This document shows positions 44,191-52,776 of a stretch of 64,000 nt of DNA, one piece after another. A program made the position numbers and the translations under genes. The stretch covers positions 1 through 64,000 of the forward strand of contig NZ_JBCMNM010000076.1 of NCBI RefSeq assembly GCF_050459865.1. The letters are read 5' to 3'. The notes beneath the pieces are model-generated. The model made no database searches, had not been told where the DNA came from, and saw nothing but the letters and a program-made list of their open reading frames with translations. Position 1 is the stretch's first letter; each line of letters begins with the position of its first letter. This DNA is from Rummeliibacillus pycnus_B (lineage in GTDB: Bacteria > Bacillota > Bacilli > Bacillales_A > Planococcaceae).

Positions 44191-44400
44191 TTGATGTGAT
44201 TCCAAAAAGTTAGACATTTTATTAAGTTAAACAGCTACGGAGGATTGAATTCGGTATTGTACCGGACTCAATCCCTTTAATTTCCCTTTAATACGTTTGT
44301 GATTGTAGTATTAGATATACAGTTCAAACTCACGTTGAAGTTAACAATACCCTCTAATTCTTGCATATATAGTAGTTCAGATTTTAATAAACCAAAAAAA
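44191..44400 (-). mobile_element. IS3-family (IS150 group) remnant
   Basis: The right end of the element is TGATGTGATTCCAAAAAG then TTAGACA, the IS150-type terminal repeat. Reading inward on the minus strand gives the end of the OrfB integrase: FFGLLKSELLYMQELEG with the last Glu of the DDE triad, then after a frameshift LQREFELYI, a TAA, and YYNHKRIKGKLKGLSPVQYR. Two disabling defects and loss of the other end show it is dead. Confidence 0.85.
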
Positions 44401-44486
44401 TTTTCAATATTTTATAAAGTTTTAAATTACTATTTTTATATTAAGTAATTAAAATTAAAAAAGTTTCTTTATTTAGGGGGATAAAA

Positions 44487-45461
44487 TTGAAATACACTCT
44501 AAAAACAAGCGCAACTTTAATTCTATTTCTAATACTTTTAATGCTCACTTCCTGTACGCGAACTGAAACAAGTGAGGAACTACCTCATAAAAAAGAACAG
44601 AATACTGATTACAAAGAAATTATGTATAAATTCGAAGACCCTCAAACCAAACAAAAGTTTAAAATTATTCAAGTCAGTCAACTATTTGACCGGTATTTTG
44701 AAAAAGTTAAGAGGAATCCAAGCAAATCAACCTTGGAACTGTACAAAGAGGAAGTCATTCAGCCTGTTTACAAGGATTGTTTCGAAAATGGAGAATTACT
44801 TTATATGGCAGAAGAGATTCTTAACTCGGCCCCTGATAGTTTAGCAGAATTAGAAAAAATAAACGAAGAACTAGAAACTCATAATCAAGAAATGAATGAA
44901 CTCATTCAAGAATCACTTTTGAAATCCGCAGCACTGCTACCCTCTCAAAAGGATACAGCGGTGTGTGTATTTCCTTCTAGCCGTGTAAATATGCCGATGC
45001 TTACGGTTGGGGCTGGGAAAATTATTATCTCATATACTGGATATTATAAGGATGATTTTATCAAGGTCAGTGTTGCCCATGAATATCTTCACAGTGTTTG
45101 GACAGGAAAGTATTTAAGTAATTATTCTGGTACTGTTTTAGATAATCTTATATTTGAAGGAAAAGCGGTCATGTTCGAGAAAACCGTTTATCCTAATATT
45201 GAAAGTACCCCAGTGGATTTAACTTACGACAAAGAATTATGGTCTAAAATTGAACCTGATTTAAACAAAAAGGACTTTAATCGGCAGTTAGAAATTTTAG
45301 TTGGCGGAAAAGATTTACCGAGGTCATATGGTTACAGTGAAGGATATAAAATGATTAAATCCTATCTTGATTTAAATCCCGGCAAAACACCAGAAGAGTG
45401 GATTGGTCTAAGTACACAAGAAATCATCGAAAAAGGAAAATACTTTGAGAACTATAAATAG
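44487..45461 (+). CDS. Lipoprotein with a zinc-protease (DUF2268-like) domain
   Basis: 324 aa behind AGGGGG. Lipobox LTSC, Cys23 lipidated. A helical region (60-155) is followed by an HExxH site, His199-Glu200...His203 (VAHEYLHSVW), and Glu225 in LIFEGKAVM as probable third ligand, the gluzincin-like layout of DUF2268/YjaZ proteins. Likely an extracytoplasmic metallopeptidase; substrate unknown. The gene after it is 60 nt away in the same direction. Confidence 0.7.
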   Translation: MKYTLKTSATLILFLILLMLTSCTRTETSEELPHKKEQNTDYKEIMYKFEDPQTKQKFKIIQVSQLFDRYFEKVKRNPSKSTLELYKEEVIQPVYKDCFENGELLYMAEEILNSAPDSLAELEKINEELETHNQEMNELIQESLLKSAALLPSQKDTAVCVFPSSRVNMPMLTVGAGKIIISYTGYYKDDFIKVSVAHEYLHSVWTGKYLSNYSGTVLDNLIFEGKAVMFEKTVYPNIESTPVDLTYDKELWSKIEPDLNKKDFNRQLEILVGGKDLPRSYGYSEGYKMIKSYLDLNPGKTPEEWIGLSTQEIIEKGKYFENYK

Positions 45462-45524
45462 AAACAAACTAGAGCGTTAAAGGAACAATGATGTGTAATG
45501 AGTTGGAATAAAGGAGTGATTTAT

Positions 45525-46061
45525 TTGAGTAGTAATTTAGTTGAAGTGTTAGAAATTAACAATCCGATTATAGATAGAATAAAGCAGACAATTACCTTGA
45601 CTCATGTTAATGGTGGGATAATAATTAAATGTTTTAAAATAAACGATACTGACCTACTCAATTACCCTAATATGATTGAAGAACACGAAAGGTATTTCAA
45701 TAAATTCTTTACTTCGGAAGATATTAAGAAAACAGTTCCTGAGTTAAAAATAGAAGAAGAATTACTTTGTGAAACAGATTTTAGAAGAACAAGTTCATTT
45801 GTATTAGATGGAGAATTAGGAGAAGTAATTTATAATGGCGGGGCTTATAAATATTTTTACGGAACACCGAAGGAAGCGAAGAAATTAGGGGAACAATTTT
45901 GTGAATTTATGTTTGATGATAGATTTCTTGATATAATTCCTTTTCACACAAGTAATCCTTATAGTGCTTGGTTTTATGATGTTGCATGGGATGATACTTG
46001 GTTTATATTAGATACAGCATTAAGTCGAATTTGGCTAATTTGTATAACTGATACTGATTAG
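45525..46061 (+). CDS. Hypothetical protein
   Basis: 178 aa from TTG 45525, which follows AAAGGAGTG; ATG 45498 has no ribosome site. Soluble, acidic, with a run of aromatic residues near the end (FHTSNPYSAWFYDVAWDDTW). No family is recognised. It resembles in style the small immunity or SUKH-like proteins of Bacillales, but no motif proves that. Closed by family A element A3. Confidence 0.55.
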   Translation: MSSNLVEVLEINNPIIDRIKQTITLTHVNGGIIIKCFKINDTDLLNYPNMIEEHERYFNKFFTSEDIKKTVPELKIEEELLCETDFRRTSSFVLDGELGEVIYNGGAYKYFYGTPKEAKKLGEQFCEFMFDDRFLDIIPFHTSNPYSAWFYDVAWDDTWFILDTALSRIWLICITDTD

Positions 46062-46135
46062 AAAAGTATTATTCAAGTAATGTGAGCGTAGCAAAATAGT
46101 TGAGGAACTATTTTGCAAATTTTGTGTTATTCAAT

Positions 46136-46203
46136 ATTCCGCAATCGGGCGCAATTATATAAAAATTGCGCTCATTCTTTATGTATAGGGCCATATAGTT
46201 GAA
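46136..46203 (+). repeat. Family A palindromic element, copy A3
   Basis: Core CAATCGGGCGC with a perfect inner stem GCGCAATT/AATTGCGC and right end GGGCCATATAGTTGA. The inner stem differs in sequence from A1 and A4 but is fully paired. Confidence 0.7.
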
Positions 46204-46365
46204 CAATTGAACAACACCTCTAAAAAAATCTGGATATTTATGTTAAAATTCAGGTTAGATTGTAAAAAATGTACTTCAACTATCGTGCTGGCTAGTTGAA
46301 TATACAGTTGAAATTCCTAAATTGTAATGTTGATGGAGAATAAGTAACAGGAGTTGTGTAGCCCT

Positions 46366-46812
46366 ATGGAATGGTTAGAAATTAAAGATAATAAAGATAT
46401 TGAAAAACTTTTGTACATATTTGGTGGCTTTCATGATAGTTGTTTAAAAGAATTGTATATGTGGACTGAGAGTTATGTTGATGATAATTTATCGATGTCT
46501 CCTGTACCTGATACTAATGTACGAATCCTCTTTCAAAGACAGTATAGTAACCCTTCTGCAATCGAATTATTATTTAAGGGGGTAGCTCAATTTCATATTG
46601 TTCCTAGTCCAGAAAATTATGATTCAATCATTTATGATGCAACACTGATTTTACACAAAGGTTTATTTTATTGGGCCAATGACTATAATTGGGAACCCGA
46701 AAACTCAATGCTTACTGAAACTAGCTGGCTTTCTGCTAAGAGTTTAAAATGGCGTGATGTCAGTTCTTGGATGGGTAAAGAAAATCGATACGGCATAATT
46801 AGTGACCTCTAA
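46366..46812 (+). CDS. Hypothetical protein
   Basis: 148 aa from ATG 46366 (CAGGAG upstream; TTG 46354 is an alternative). Soluble, starts MEWLEIKDNKDIEKLL and contains FGGFHDSCLKELYMW and LLFKGVAQFHI. This pattern occurs in uncharacterised Firmicutes proteins; no function known. A lone gene between family A elements A3 and A4. Confidence 0.6.
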   Translation: MEWLEIKDNKDIEKLLYIFGGFHDSCLKELYMWTESYVDDNLSMSPVPDTNVRILFQRQYSNPSAIELLFKGVAQFHIVPSPENYDSIIYDATLILHKGLFYWANDYNWEPENSMLTETSWLSAKSLKWRDVSSWMGKENRYGIISDL

Positions 46813-46883
46813 ATTTTCTTCTTAACTAACGAATGCTCTAGTAAACTTTGGAAGTATTTGGCAACTTTTGCGATCTTCATTAT

Positions 46884-46951
46884 TCAACAAACGGGTGCTA
46901 TCCTTGAAAAAGGATAAGCGCTCCTTTTTCATTTAAGGGCCAGATTGTTGA
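46884..46951 (+). repeat. Family A palindromic element, copy A4
   Basis: TCAACAAACGGGTGC opens it and GGGCCAGATTGTTGA closes it. The inner stem TATCCTT/AAGGATA has a GAAA loop. Most complete copy of the family, preceded at 46823 by AACTAACG. Confidence 0.75.
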
Positions 46952-47091
46952 GGAACGGTTGTAATACAATTAGAAATTAATATTAAAATATCATCGAAAT
47001 TTTGGTTAATTTAAGAACTAATAGAAGTGTAAAACTATTTTGTGTAAAATTAAACACAAGAGGTAAATTCATAAAAGGAAGGAAATTCATA

Positions 47092-47703
47092 ATGTATCCC
47101 ACACTTTTATTTCGATCTGTCGGAGGATTCGCAAGTGTTATATCTGGTTTATTCTTAGGAATCGGACATTTGATTAACCTATTAGGGGAGGCAGATGATG
47201 GAACTGTTTTTGGTCAAAGCTTAGTTTTATTTGGTCACCTAGGTCTTAGCTTTGCTTTTATAGGATTATTTGAGGCGCAGGGTAAAAAAAATGGGCTGTT
47301 GGGTAATCTAGGAATGTTGTTGGGTCTGATTGGTACGACTTGTGTAACGGCAGTTGTATTTGTAGAAATAGCAGGTGTTTCTGGGGTGAATGTAAAACCT
47401 ATTTTTGATGAAGGTGTTTCAGGCATTATATATACAGTTGGACCATTGTTTTTTGTTTTAGGTATGATTCTAGTTGGAATTTCGGTGATGAAAGAAGGCA
47501 TACTTCCTCGTATGGGTGGATTATGCTTAATAGTAGGAACGCTTGTTTTTGCTTTGGCTACTTTTATACCAAATGCTGAAGGAATCATCACTGTCATTGG
47601 AGGAGCCATTACAGGTATAGGATTTGTATGGCTGGGAGGATATTTACTTTCTGCTAATGGCAAAAGAGAACTAACCAATCAAACAAAAATGAAAGCTTTA
47701 TAA
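47092..47703 (+). CDS. Hypothetical membrane protein, about six helices
   Basis: 203 aa from ATG 47092 behind AAAAGGAAGG; the frame is open further upstream without a ribosome site. Gly-rich helices such as LLGNLGMLLGLIGTTCVT and IITVIGGAITGIGFVWLGGY. Short basic tail. No family assigned. Lone gene between family A elements A4 and A5. Confidence 0.65.
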   Translation: MYPTLLFRSVGGFASVISGLFLGIGHLINLLGEADDGTVFGQSLVLFGHLGLSFAFIGLFEAQGKKNGLLGNLGMLLGLIGTTCVTAVVFVEIAGVSGVNVKPIFDEGVSGIIYTVGPLFFVLGMILVGISVMKEGILPRMGGLCLIVGTLVFALATFIPNAEGIITVIGGAITGIGFVWLGGYLLSANGKRELTNQTKMKAL

Positions 47704-47778
47704 GCCATAAGAGATAGAAATATATATAACATTAAGTAAGAGTATACTTAGTGAAACAATAAAATATCAACAATGATA

Positions 47779-47845
47779 TTCAACAATCGGGCGCTATTGT
47801 GGAAGAAGCGTCTCTTTTCTTGTTCATCTAAAGCACCCGATAGTT
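47779..47845 (+). repeat. Family A palindromic element, copy A5
   Basis: TTCAACAATCGGGCGCT opens and AAAGCACCCGATAGTT closes it. Ends pair well (ATCGGG/CCCGAT). The inner stem GCGCT/AGCGTC is weaker. Confidence 0.7.
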
Positions 47846-47943
47846 TAAGTGTATACCTTCACAAATATTGAGCTTAATTTTTAGTAAGGTAAAGCAGGGG
47901 GCTCTATTATCGCAAAAGCTGTTAAAAGCTTAGTATAAATGAA

Positions 47944-47984
47944 AGAAAAACGTTGAATTCTGAGATAGAGTTCAACGTTTTTCT
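47944..47984. terminator. Bidirectional terminator
   Basis: AGAAAAACGTTGAA pairs with TTCAACGTTTTTCT. Serves the minus-strand NRDE gene and possibly the plus-strand gene to its left. Confidence 0.88.
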
Positions 47985-48072
47985 TTATTCATAAATGTTT
48001 ACAAATATGAATTAGTTTCATAAATCTGTGTATATTGTAATTTCAGGATCTTACTATTCTTGCAATCTTGAA

Positions 48073-48843
48073 TCATCTATTGATAGCAAACTCAAATCTT
48101 TTATCAAATTGAAATTCACCTTCATGGAAAGTTCTCTCTACAAATGTTACATGATTATTCTTGTCAATTAACAAAACGGAAGATGAACGAGTACCGTAAT
48201 TAGGAATTTTGATAAATATGGGTGATAATAATCTTTCCATTTCTAACCCAACTCCTGTATGAGGTAATTCATCATCATGAGCCATTGAACGGTCTGAAAC
48301 AAGGTTAAAAAGGTCATTTATATTAACCTCAAGTGGATTAGTTTGAACATATTCATTTAATCTTGTTTTAGCTTTTGCAACTTTTGGCCAAGGAGTATCT
48401 AGTGAATGATTACTTAAGCTATGAGTACCTGGCTTTATATCCTTCGATTCGTCTAAAACATTATTGTAGTGATACAAACCATTACTATCACCTAATATGA
48501 CATTATAACCTCCATAACTTTGTCTTTCTTTTATTAGTCCATTAATAAAGAGGTCTGGTTGAATATCATTTGTTAAAAAATTACGAATGATCTCTCCTCT
48601 TGAGTATCGACCTGTCACTGGTAAACTAGGATCACGGAAATTTGTTATAGCTGCAAATTTTCCTTCCTTCGTGATCCCTAACCAAGTTCCCATTTGTCGT
48701 AAATCACGTCCGGCTAATATATTTGGTTCATCTTCCCAATAATGTGCTGGTTTTGTTGGTCGTTCATAAAACTCATCACGATTTGCAACAAGAATTAATT
48801 TATATTTTGAATGATTATGAAAATGAAAATTAACAATACACAT
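48073..48843 (-). CDS. NRDE (TANGO2/DUF833) family protein
   Basis: 256 aa from the ATG at 48843, giving MCIVNF with Cys2 as probable N-terminal nucleophile of an Ntn-hydrolase fold. NRDE motif at residues 21-24 (LVANRDEFYERPT), GTWLGITKEGKFAAITNFRDP follows in two parts. Orthologues occur from bacteria to animals; the enzymatic activity is not defined. Confidence 0.88.
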   Translation of the reverse strand: MCIVNFHFHNHSKYKLILVANRDEFYERPTKPAHYWEDEPNILAGRDLRQMGTWLGITKEGKFAAITNFRDPSLPVTGRYSRGEIIRNFLTNDIQPDLFINGLIKERQSYGGYNVILGDSNGLYHYNNVLDESKDIKPGTHSLSNHSLDTPWPKVAKAKTRLNEYVQTNPLEVNINDLFNLVSDRSMAHDDELPHTGVGLEMERLLSPIFIKIPNYGTRSSSVLLIDKNNHVTFVERTFHEGEFQFDKRFEFAINR

Positions 48844-48920
48844 ACGTAATACCCCTTTGAGTAAATTTCGAAATTTTTTCCATCTTATCATAATAATGCA
48901 CCTTGGAAAATGAAATTTCT

Positions 48921-48959
48921 AAAACCGTTCGAATTCATTGATTGAGTTCGAGCGTTTTT
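48921..48959 (+). terminator. Terminator-like hairpin in a divergent intergenic region
   Basis: AAACCGTTCGAA and TTCGAGCGTTTTT pair imperfectly. It lies between two divergent genes where no terminator is needed, so it may be the leftover of a lost gene. Confidence 0.55.
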
Positions 48960-49043
48960 GTTATGTTATAGGAAGTGAAACCTATAATTTCAAATTAATT
49001 TCATTAAAACAATCTATTTGAAAAATAAAAAGGGGGATTAATT

Positions 49044-49478
49044 ATGTTTGATGAGTATATGAATTCAATGGATGAAAAATGGAAAGATGCATTTATTCGA
49101 CTTATGAACGTGGTTGATGAGAATATTCCAGAGGGATTTGAAAAGACAATGCAATATAATATGATTTCTTATGTTGTCCCTTTATCTACTTATCCCAATG
49201 GCTATCATGTGACACCAAATACACCATTACCATTTATTAGTTTGGGAGCACAGAAAAAACATATTGCTCTTTATCATATGGGAATATACGGCAATCCAAA
49301 ATTACTAAAGTGGTTCGAAGACGAATATAGTAAAAGAGTACCGACAAAATTAAATATGGGTAAAAGCTGTATTCGATTTACCAATACAAAAAATATTCCT
49401 TACGAATTGATAGGGGAGTTAGTGGAGCAAATGTCTATGGAAAAATGGATTGAATGTTATGAGGCACATAAACAATGA
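49044..49478 (+). CDS. DUF1801 domain protein
   Basis: 144 aa. Core with ENIPEGFEKTMQYNMISYVVP, PFISLGAQKKHIALYH and LNMGKSCIRFTNTKNIPY is the DUF1801/YdhG-like pattern. Soluble, function unknown, sometimes linked with iron or stress. Starts behind AAGGGGG. Confidence 0.8.
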   Translation: MFDEYMNSMDEKWKDAFIRLMNVVDENIPEGFEKTMQYNMISYVVPLSTYPNGYHVTPNTPLPFISLGAQKKHIALYHMGIYGNPKLLKWFEDEYSKRVPTKLNMGKSCIRFTNTKNIPYELIGELVEQMSMEKWIECYEAHKQ

Positions 49479-49587
49479 TAATTTTTCTTCCAACGTAATT
49501 TTGATCTATATCATGGGCAAAATAGTAGTGTTCAATAAGAAATAGCACCTAAAAAGTTAGCGTATTCTACTATCAAGGAGAGATCAA

Positions 49588-51045
49588 ATGCAAAAGAAGA
49601 TAAGCATTCTTCTAACTTTGTGTATGCTCGTTTTTTGTTTAATAGGTGTACATACATCAGCTGAAGCAAATACCTCTACAATTCAAAAACTTGATCAATC
49701 TGTTAAGAAAATTGTACAAGAGAAAATGCCGAGTGCTGAGGTAAGTATAGCAATTCGAGATGAGTACGGAAAAATTATTTATGATTTCAATGGAAATAGG
49801 CAACAAAAGCCTGCTTCTAATATGAAGTTATTAACGAGTGCTGCTGCATTAACTGAATTAGGTGAAAATTATCGATTTCGGACAAATATATATACTACTG
49901 GACGTGTGAAAGATGGAATATTGCATGGTGATCTATATTTACAAGGTACTGGCGATCCTACATTGACCGTTGAAGATTTGGATCAATTTGCTTCATTTTT
50001 TGCAGATCTTGGCATCAAGAAAATAGATGGTCGCATTATTGGTGATGATTTTTGGTTTGATCAAGATTTACTAACACCAGATATAAAAAAAGATGATGAG
50101 TCCTATTATTATGCCGCGCCTATTACAGCATTAACCCTTTCTCCTGATAGTGATTACGATACTGGTACTGTCATTATTGAAGCACTAGGCGAGACTATTG
50201 GAGAGAAACCCAAATTGAAGATTACGCCTGAATTGGGCGAATTAGTCATTGAAAATCATGCAAAAACAGTTGCTGCAAATCAATATACTATGTTAAAAAT
50301 TGAACGTGAATATAGGAAAAATAAAGTGGTGGTTAGCGGAAATTTACCTATCAATAAGAGTTGGAAAGAATGGATCACTGTTCCCAATCCTACAATGCAT
50401 ACACTATTGTTATTTAAACATGCACTTGAAAAACATAACATTCAATATTCTCAGGATAAATTTTATCATGGTAAAACACCAACCAACGCAACACTAATTG
50501 TACAAAAACAATCCATTCCACTCGCTCAATTAATGGTACCTTATATGAAATTAAGCAATAACGGTATCGCAGATATTTTAGTAAAGACAATGGGGAAAGT
50601 AAGGATGGATCAGGGGAGTACAAAAGCAGGGTTAAGGGTTTTGAAACAATATGCGACATCCAGACAGCTAAACATTGATGATTGGTTTTTTGTAGATGGC
50701 TCAGGTATGTCGCATAATAATAGCGTTTCAAGTATCGATTTAACACAGCTATTATTCATTGTTCAAGGAGAAAAACAGTGGTACGGAACTTTTTTCAATA
50801 GTTTACCGGTTGCTGCAAACTCAGACAGAATGATTGGTGGCTCGCTTCGAAATCGATTGAAAACGCCATTTACTGAAGGTAGAATCTTTGCGAAAACAGG
50901 CGCAATTGAGGGTGTTAATACGTTAAGTGGTTATTTAATTGGAAACAGTGGAATGTCATATTCATTTAGTATTTTAGTGCAAAATCAAAAAGGTACGATT
51001 CCTGCTATTGATGAAATTGTAGAAGTAGTTGCGGAGGAATTGTAG
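49588..51045 (+). CDS. dacC: D-alanyl-D-alanine carboxypeptidase/endopeptidase (PBP4, S13 family), copy 2
   Basis: 485 aa, colinear with copy 1 and highly similar throughout. Same signal peptide end (SAEA), SxxK at Ser77-Lys80, SNN and KTG (FAKTGAIEGVNTLSGY). Both copies keep all catalytic motifs. Ribosome site AAGGAGAG. The two genes are in direct orientation about 8 kb apart with repeat-rich accessory DNA between them. Confidence 0.92.
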   Translation: MQKKISILLTLCMLVFCLIGVHTSAEANTSTIQKLDQSVKKIVQEKMPSAEVSIAIRDEYGKIIYDFNGNRQQKPASNMKLLTSAAALTELGENYRFRTNIYTTGRVKDGILHGDLYLQGTGDPTLTVEDLDQFASFFADLGIKKIDGRIIGDDFWFDQDLLTPDIKKDDESYYYAAPITALTLSPDSDYDTGTVIIEALGETIGEKPKLKITPELGELVIENHAKTVAANQYTMLKIEREYRKNKVVVSGNLPINKSWKEWITVPNPTMHTLLLFKHALEKHNIQYSQDKFYHGKTPTNATLIVQKQSIPLAQLMVPYMKLSNNGIADILVKTMGKVRMDQGSTKAGLRVLKQYATSRQLNIDDWFFVDGSGMSHNNSVSSIDLTQLLFIVQGEKQWYGTFFNSLPVAANSDRMIGGSLRNRLKTPFTEGRIFAKTGAIEGVNTLSGYLIGNSGMSYSFSILVQNQKGTIPAIDEIVEVVAEEL

Positions 51046-51066
51046 TTTTCTTAAAACAAGGATATT

Positions 51067-51106
51067 CTTTTCATTTCATCCCCTGAAACTGGGGATGAAA
51101 TGAAAA
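51067..51106. terminator. Bidirectional terminator after dacC copy 2
   Basis: TTTTCATTTCATCCCC and GGGGATGAAATGAAAA form a 16-bp stem with a 7-nt loop. Confidence 0.92.
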
Positions 51107-51108
51107 AT

Positions 51109-51591
51109 TTACTTTTGCTTTTGTTCATTTTCTGTAAGCATTTGTATTTTCTTTAACAAATCTTTATGCTTTTCTATTGATATTCGAGGCTTTTGAACCG
51201 AGTGAACATCTTTATGGGTGAAGAATATTGTACCATCCTCTAGAATGTCAAAAGCATAGGCTACATTTTCTCCAGATTTAATGCCTTGATCTTCTTCAAA
51301 GTTAAACATATAGGTTGTGTGTTTCTTCATTTCATCCATCATGTATTTACTTGTTGTTTCTTCTACCTTAATTCCATCTACCATCGCTAATATTTGTTCT
51401 ATCTTTTTCTTGTCTTTAACTATAATATTGTCTTCAGTAGCTTTACTATTACCTTCGACTTTTTGAATGATTAATAATTCAGAAGAATCTACGTTTTCTA
51501 ATTTAGTTACTTCTTTTTTCTTTTCAGAACAAGCACTTAAAAGAATTAATAAAAAAGCTAAACTGATCAATAATTTTTTTATGCTAATCAT
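51109..51591 (-). CDS. Putative lipoprotein
   Basis: 160 aa from the ATG at 51591, where a signal peptide ending LLSAC begins; the ribosome site GAGAGG abuts this ATG, so the start is uncertain and 51648 is another option. The mature part has a short basic segment and an alpha-beta domain (DKKKIEQILAMVDGIKVEE, YAFDILEDGTIFF). Similar in plan to the interrupted lipoprotein at 127-540. Function unknown. Confidence 0.65.
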   Translation of the reverse strand: MISIKKLLISLAFLLILLSACSEKKKEVTKLENVDSSELLIIQKVEGNSKATEDNIIVKDKKKIEQILAMVDGIKVEETTSKYMMDEMKKHTTYMFNFEEDQGIKSGENVAYAFDILEDGTIFFTHKDVHSVQKPRISIEKHKDLLKKIQMLTENEQKQK

Positions 51592-51815
51592 CCTCTCATT
51601 TAAGTTTAAATTAAGTTTTTCCAGGAAAATATTACAATGAAAATTCACTGAATGAAGCCGTTAATAATAAAGAAATGTAAAAATTATACTAAATACAATG
51701 AATTTCAAGTTCTGCTGTCGAATATAAATTCATAAGATTCTATTATTTCCTGAGGTCACTTAGAAAGTAATAGTAAATGAATTTTTTAATAAAATCCTGT
51801 TTAGCTAGCTTAATT

Positions 51816-51924
51816 GAAGTGGAATTAGCGGAGACTCCTGTGGGAAAACGAGCTCGACGAGACCCCGGAGCGCAGCGAGGAGGCTTGTCAGTTCGCCCAC
51901 GGAAAGCGGAGCTAATTCCACTTC
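51816..51924. repeat. GC-rich 109-bp dispersed repeat with perfect terminal inverted repeats
   Basis: GAAGTGGAATTAGC (51816-51829) and GCTAATTCCACTTC (51911-51924) are exact inverted repeats. The inside reads GGAGACTCCTGTGGG, then CGAGACCCCGGAGCGCAGCG, then AGGAGGCTT and CCCACGGAAAGCGGA. This is a repeat type widespread in Bacillaceae intergenic DNA. A partial copy is at 1-52. Confidence 0.85.
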
Positions 51925-51984
51925 ATACAATAGTAGATATACACTATTAATATTTGTATTAAATTAATTTATGGAGGTAATTCT

Positions 51985-52176
51985 TTGAATCAAAGAATGC
52001 TATATTTTGTCATTGTTCTTATGCAAATCGTAGTTTTAACAAATGTAACATTATTTGACAGTAAATGGAATGGTTTTATGATGTTTATTTGTACAGGTCT
52101 TTTTATTCTTGGTACCTTTTTTTATTTAAAAGGAACTGGAAAGTTAGATCAACACAATAATCGCGATTCACATTAA
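51985..52176 (+). CDS. Small membrane protein, 63 aa
   Basis: TTG 51985 behind GGAGG. Two hydrophobic helices (5-22 and 30-49) and a polar tail (GTGKLDQHNNRDSH). No family is recognised. It lies just before the backbone gene brx and may belong to it or to the island. Confidence 0.6.
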   Translation: MNQRMLYFVIVLMQIVVLTNVTLFDSKWNGFMMFICTGLFILGTFFYLKGTGKLDQHNNRDSH

Positions 52177-52277
52177 TGATATATTCCGATTAATTGGATG
52201 TGTTTTAAAACAACTATTTTGAAAACCTTCGAAACACCTGTTATAGTATTAATTGAAGCTGAAAGGAGCGATTTACT

Positions 52278-52718
52278 ATGAATATGGATTATGATTTATT
52301 TATGCAAGATATGCTACGTCAAGCACGTGGTGAAATGACTGCGAATGGCTATGAAGAATTAAAAACAGCAGAAGAAGTTGACGAAGCAATCAAACGTAAA
52401 GGTGTTACTTTTGTTATGGTTAACTCTGTATGTGGTTGTGCAGGTGGTATTGCACGTCCAGCAGCTGCTCATGCGATAAACTACGACAAACGTCCAGATC
52501 ATTTAGTAACTGTATTTGCTGGTCAAGATAAAGAAGCTACTGCGCAAGCACGTATGTACTTTGGTGAAGATCACATTCCTTCATCACCATCATTCGTATT
52601 ATTAAAAGATGGCCAACCTGTTGCAGAAATTGGTCGTCATGAAATTGAAGGACATGATCCAATGTCTGTTATTACTTCAATTCAAGCTTACTTCGAAGAA
52701 TATTGCGAAGAAGTTTAA
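52278..52718 (+). CDS. brxB: Bacilliredoxin BrxA/BrxB family
   Basis: 146 aa thioredoxin-like protein with the CGC motif at Cys52-Cys54 (NSVCGCAGGIARPA). Removes bacillithiol from S-bacillithiolated proteins after oxidative stress. Family length is normal. In B. subtilis yqiW (brxB) lies near the bkd operon and yqjA, as here. Ribosome site AAAGGAG. The exact A or B assignment is not proven. Confidence 0.88.
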   Translation: MNMDYDLFMQDMLRQARGEMTANGYEELKTAEEVDEAIKRKGVTFVMVNSVCGCAGGIARPAAAHAINYDKRPDHLVTVFAGQDKEATAQARMYFGEDHIPSSPSFVLLKDGQPVAEIGRHEIEGHDPMSVITSIQAYFEEYCEEV

Positions 52719-52731
52719 TCATTTATCTAGA

Positions 52732-52764
52732 AGAGCGCTATTTTACTATAGTGCTCTTTTTTTA
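52732..52764 (+). terminator. Terminator after brxB
   Basis: AGAGCGCTAT pairs with ATAGTGCTCT, then seven T. It overlaps the region just before the yqjA-like ribosome site. Confidence 0.88.
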
Positions 52765-52776
52765 GGGGTGATAATA

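Noticed and set aside
46835..46990. Upstream extension of the 47092 membrane protein
   Set aside because: The frame is open from 47002 but basic and non-membrane, and the ribosome site is at ATG 47092.
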